Positions 6,688 to 8,179 of a stretch of 8,179 nt of DNA are shown one piece after another (within the stretch, counting starts at the first letter, position 1; each line of letters begins with the position of its first letter). Made by a program: the position numbers and the translations under genes. Below the pieces are notes generated by a model, which searched no databases, was not told the origin of the DNA, and saw nothing but the letters and a program-made list of their open reading frames with translations. Source of the stretch: an uncultured Clostridia bacterium (GTDB lineage Bacteria > Bacillota > Clostridia > Lachnospirales > Lachnospiraceae); assembly GCA_946611595.1 (NCBI GenBank), contig CAMODY010000081.1, forward strand, positions 1 to 8,179, read 5' to 3'.

Positions 6688-7005
6688 ATGAATCAAATTG
6701 AAAGAATTAAAAAAATGAGTGCGATGCTGAAGTCTTCGCAGGAGGCTTGTATTGAATTAGATGCGGCGATGACACGTCTTGCGGAAGCACTCGAAAAATA
6801 TGACGCAGAAAGAGATAATATCGAAGAACTTTCTGCTTATTATGACAGCGAAAACTGGATTAAAGATTTTTCGGATGATGAAGCTGGTTTGATCCCGAAA
6901 GATATTGATCGCGGAGCGTTGTCTGAAGACGGCATCTACAATCTTCTTAGCAATCAAAGATATGTGGAAGACATTCTTCAGCAGCTGAAGGAATATCTGA
7001 ATTAG
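6688..7005 (+). CDS. DUF4298-domain protein
   Basis: 105 residues matching the DUF4298 pattern: a helical, coiled-coil-prone start (ERIKKMSAMLKSSQEACIEL through EALEKYDAERDNIEELSAYY), then SENWIKDF, then the diagnostic DDEAGLIPKDIDRGALSEDG, and a C-terminal helix. It is acidic and soluble, with no signal peptide or cysteine cluster in the conserved part apart from one Cys in the first helix. Function is unknown. The start is uncertain. ATG 6688 opens the conserved domain but has no ribosome binding site. The in-frame GTG at 6658 lies inside the 27-bp repeat and would add TKEPSPCH-type residues; an AAAAGG (6641-6646) sits 11 bases before it. The insertion seems to have altered the translation start. 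The stop codon overlaps the ribosome binding site of the next gene, so the two are probably translated together. Confidence 0.75.
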   Translation: MNQIERIKKMSAMLKSSQEACIELDAAMTRLAEALEKYDAERDNIEELSAYYDSENWIKDFSDDEAGLIPKDIDRGALSEDGIYNLLSNQRYVEDILQQLKEYLN

Positions 7006-7008
7006 GAG
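7004..7008 (+). promoter_or_regulatory. Ribosome binding site overlapping the DUF4298 stop
   Basis: AGGAG at 7004-7008 shares two bases with the TAG stop (7003-7005) and lies six bases before the ATG at 7015. This arrangement fits translational coupling of the two genes. Confidence 0.75.
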
Positions 7009-7014
7009 AATCAT

Positions 7015-8179
7015 ATGCAGCGAAATAGAAAATGGATTGGGATCGTACTCGGGGCTATACTTGTCCTCGGCCTTTGTGCTTGTGGCGGAAGTAAGAGCGA
7101 AGGCGGATCTTCCGGAAGTGCTACAGCAGCTTCACCGGCTGTAACGAGAGAGTATCCGGGAAAAGAAGCAATCGAAGAGGAATTAAACCTTGCAAATATG
7201 GAGGCCGAGTGGACCTATGCGGCAAACACAGACTGCTGGACCATGAGCCCGGTGGCAGCTGTTGTCCTTCCTGAGATTGAAAATGAACAGGGCGTTTCTG
7301 TCTGTGTTCCGGGTGCATATGTAAAAGGTCTCGATACCAATGGTGACGGAAAAGAAGATGTCTTTGAAGGAACGGATAAGGGAACACTTGTTATAGATTA
7401 TGATGCAAGTGTGACCAGCACAAATGGGCAGATCTATACGGCAGCAACAGCCCCTGTCATTATCAATACCGGAGCAGCCGGCTACAGCGAGCAGCAGAAC
7501 CAGACGGCGGGCTCGACCTATGCGGCAGAAGGCTATATCAATGTTGCCTGCGGAAACCGTGGGAAGCAAAGCACGATGACTGATGCAAATGGAGACACGG
7601 TTTATACCGGCGATGCGCCGTGCTGCCTGGTAGATCAGAAAAATGCGGTTCGTTTTGTGAAATACAATATCCTGCTTGGAAACCTTCCCGGCAGCGTAGA
7701 TTACTTTGTATCTACGGGTGGATCAGGCGGCGGAGCTCATGCATCCATGCTGGCAGCAACATCTAATCATCCGGACTTTTATGATTATGAAATCGAAGCC
7801 GGCGCAGTCGGCGTTTATAAAAATGATGACGGCAGCTATTCCACGGCAGTAACGATCAATGGAGAAGACATCGAGATCTCCGATGGTATGTGGGGCTGCA
7901 TGGCATACAGCGCAATTACATCTCTGGCAGAAGCGGATCTGGCAATGGCTTTTGAATACTATTTGGATGGTACATATAGTTTTAACACGCCGTTCCAGAA
8001 ACAACTCGCGGAGTATCTGGCAGAGTCTTATGCAGAATATATTTATGATCAGGGCTGGACTGCAGACGAAGCAAAATTTGGTTTTGATATTAATGGAAAC
8101 GGAACGAAAACAGATGTCGTCGAACTTTCCATTCAGAAGAGCACGGATGCCTATGGCACAGAAACCAACGGCTATGGCG
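7015..8179 (+). CDS. Tannase-like alpha/beta-hydrolase lipoprotein, 3' end missing
   Basis: 388 residues are visible with no stop before the window ends. The start is fixed by AGGAG six bases upstream and by a signal peptide (QRNRKW, then a hydrophobic run) ending in lipobox LCAC (Cys23), followed by a Gly/Ser-rich tether, so it is a secreted, membrane-anchored protein. APVIINTG, the GYINVACGNRGK segment, VDQKNAVRFVKYN and the nucleophile elbow GGSGG (Ser237, residues 235-239) show an alpha/beta-hydrolase esterase. The order of these blocks, and a following MAYSAITSLAEADLAMAFEY block, resemble secreted tannases that cleave gallate esters. The elbow differs from the GTSAGG I associate with that group, so another ester substrate is possible. 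The catalytic Asp and His would lie mainly past the end. Two Asp-rich loops (DTNGDGKED, 107-115, and DINGNGTKTD, 358-367) look like calcium sites. Hydrolase fold: confident. Tannase: tentative. Confidence 0.72.
   Translation, partial: MQRNRKWIGIVLGAILVLGLCACGGSKSEGGSSGSATAASPAVTREYPGKEAIEEELNLANMEAEWTYAANTDCWTMSPVAAVVLPEIENEQGVSVCVPGAYVKGLDTNGDGKEDVFEGTDKGTLVIDYDASVTSTNGQIYTAATAPVIINTGAAGYSEQQNQTAGSTYAAEGYINVACGNRGKQSTMTDANGDTVYTGDAPCCLVDQKNAVRFVKYNILLGNLPGSVDYFVSTGGSGGGAHASMLAATSNHPDFYDYEIEAGAVGVYKNDDGSYSTAVTINGEDIEISDGMWGCMAYSAITSLAEADLAMAFEYYLDGTYSFNTPFQKQLAEYLAESYAEYIYDQGWTADEAKFGFDINGNGTKTDVVELSIQKSTDAYGTETNGYG

Overview
The window looks like a chromosomal piece of a low-to-mid GC Gram-positive anaerobe, probably a gut Clostridia/Eubacteriales (Lachnospiraceae-like) member. 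The reasons are strong AGGAGG-type ribosome binding sites, two secreted lipoproteins with Gram-positive-style lipoboxes, small DUF1858 and DUF4298 proteins, and an Lhr-like helicase of the type common in that group. This placement is inference from gene content; no rRNA or other marker is present.

Layout, all genes on the + strand: (1) 3-2225, the 3' part of an Lhr-like superfamily 2 helicase whose Walker A end lies before the window. (2) 2315-2731, a hotdog-fold acyl-CoA thioesterase, and 2788-3225, an XRE-family regulator, closed by a perfect 13-bp-stem terminator at 3263-3297. (3) 3391-5328, an arylsulfotransferase-like lipoprotein with its own promoter and terminator, so a single-gene unit. 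(4) 5506 to the window end, a tight group: a LysR regulator, a DUF1858 protein, a DUF4298 protein and a lipoprotein resembling tannase-type alpha/beta hydrolases, cut by the window end. Two of these junctions carry the ribosome binding site over the preceding stop codon.

The structure that the genes do not explain is a 27-bp imperfect palindrome present twice as exact reverse complements, at 2230-2256 and 6658-6684. Its ends are GTGACAA and TTGTCAC. The two copies bracket about 4.4 kb. The first copy starts four bases after the helicase stop. The second sits immediately before, or within, the 5' end of the DUF4298 gene and supplies an in-frame GTG. These look like dispersed mobile palindromes (REP-like).

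Functionally, the most suggestive theme is extracytoplasmic handling of phenolic compounds: a surface sulfotransferase that would move sulfate between phenols, a surface esterase of the gallate-ester-hydrolase type, and a LysR regulator between them. This is inference from neighbourhood and fold, not demonstrated by the sequence.
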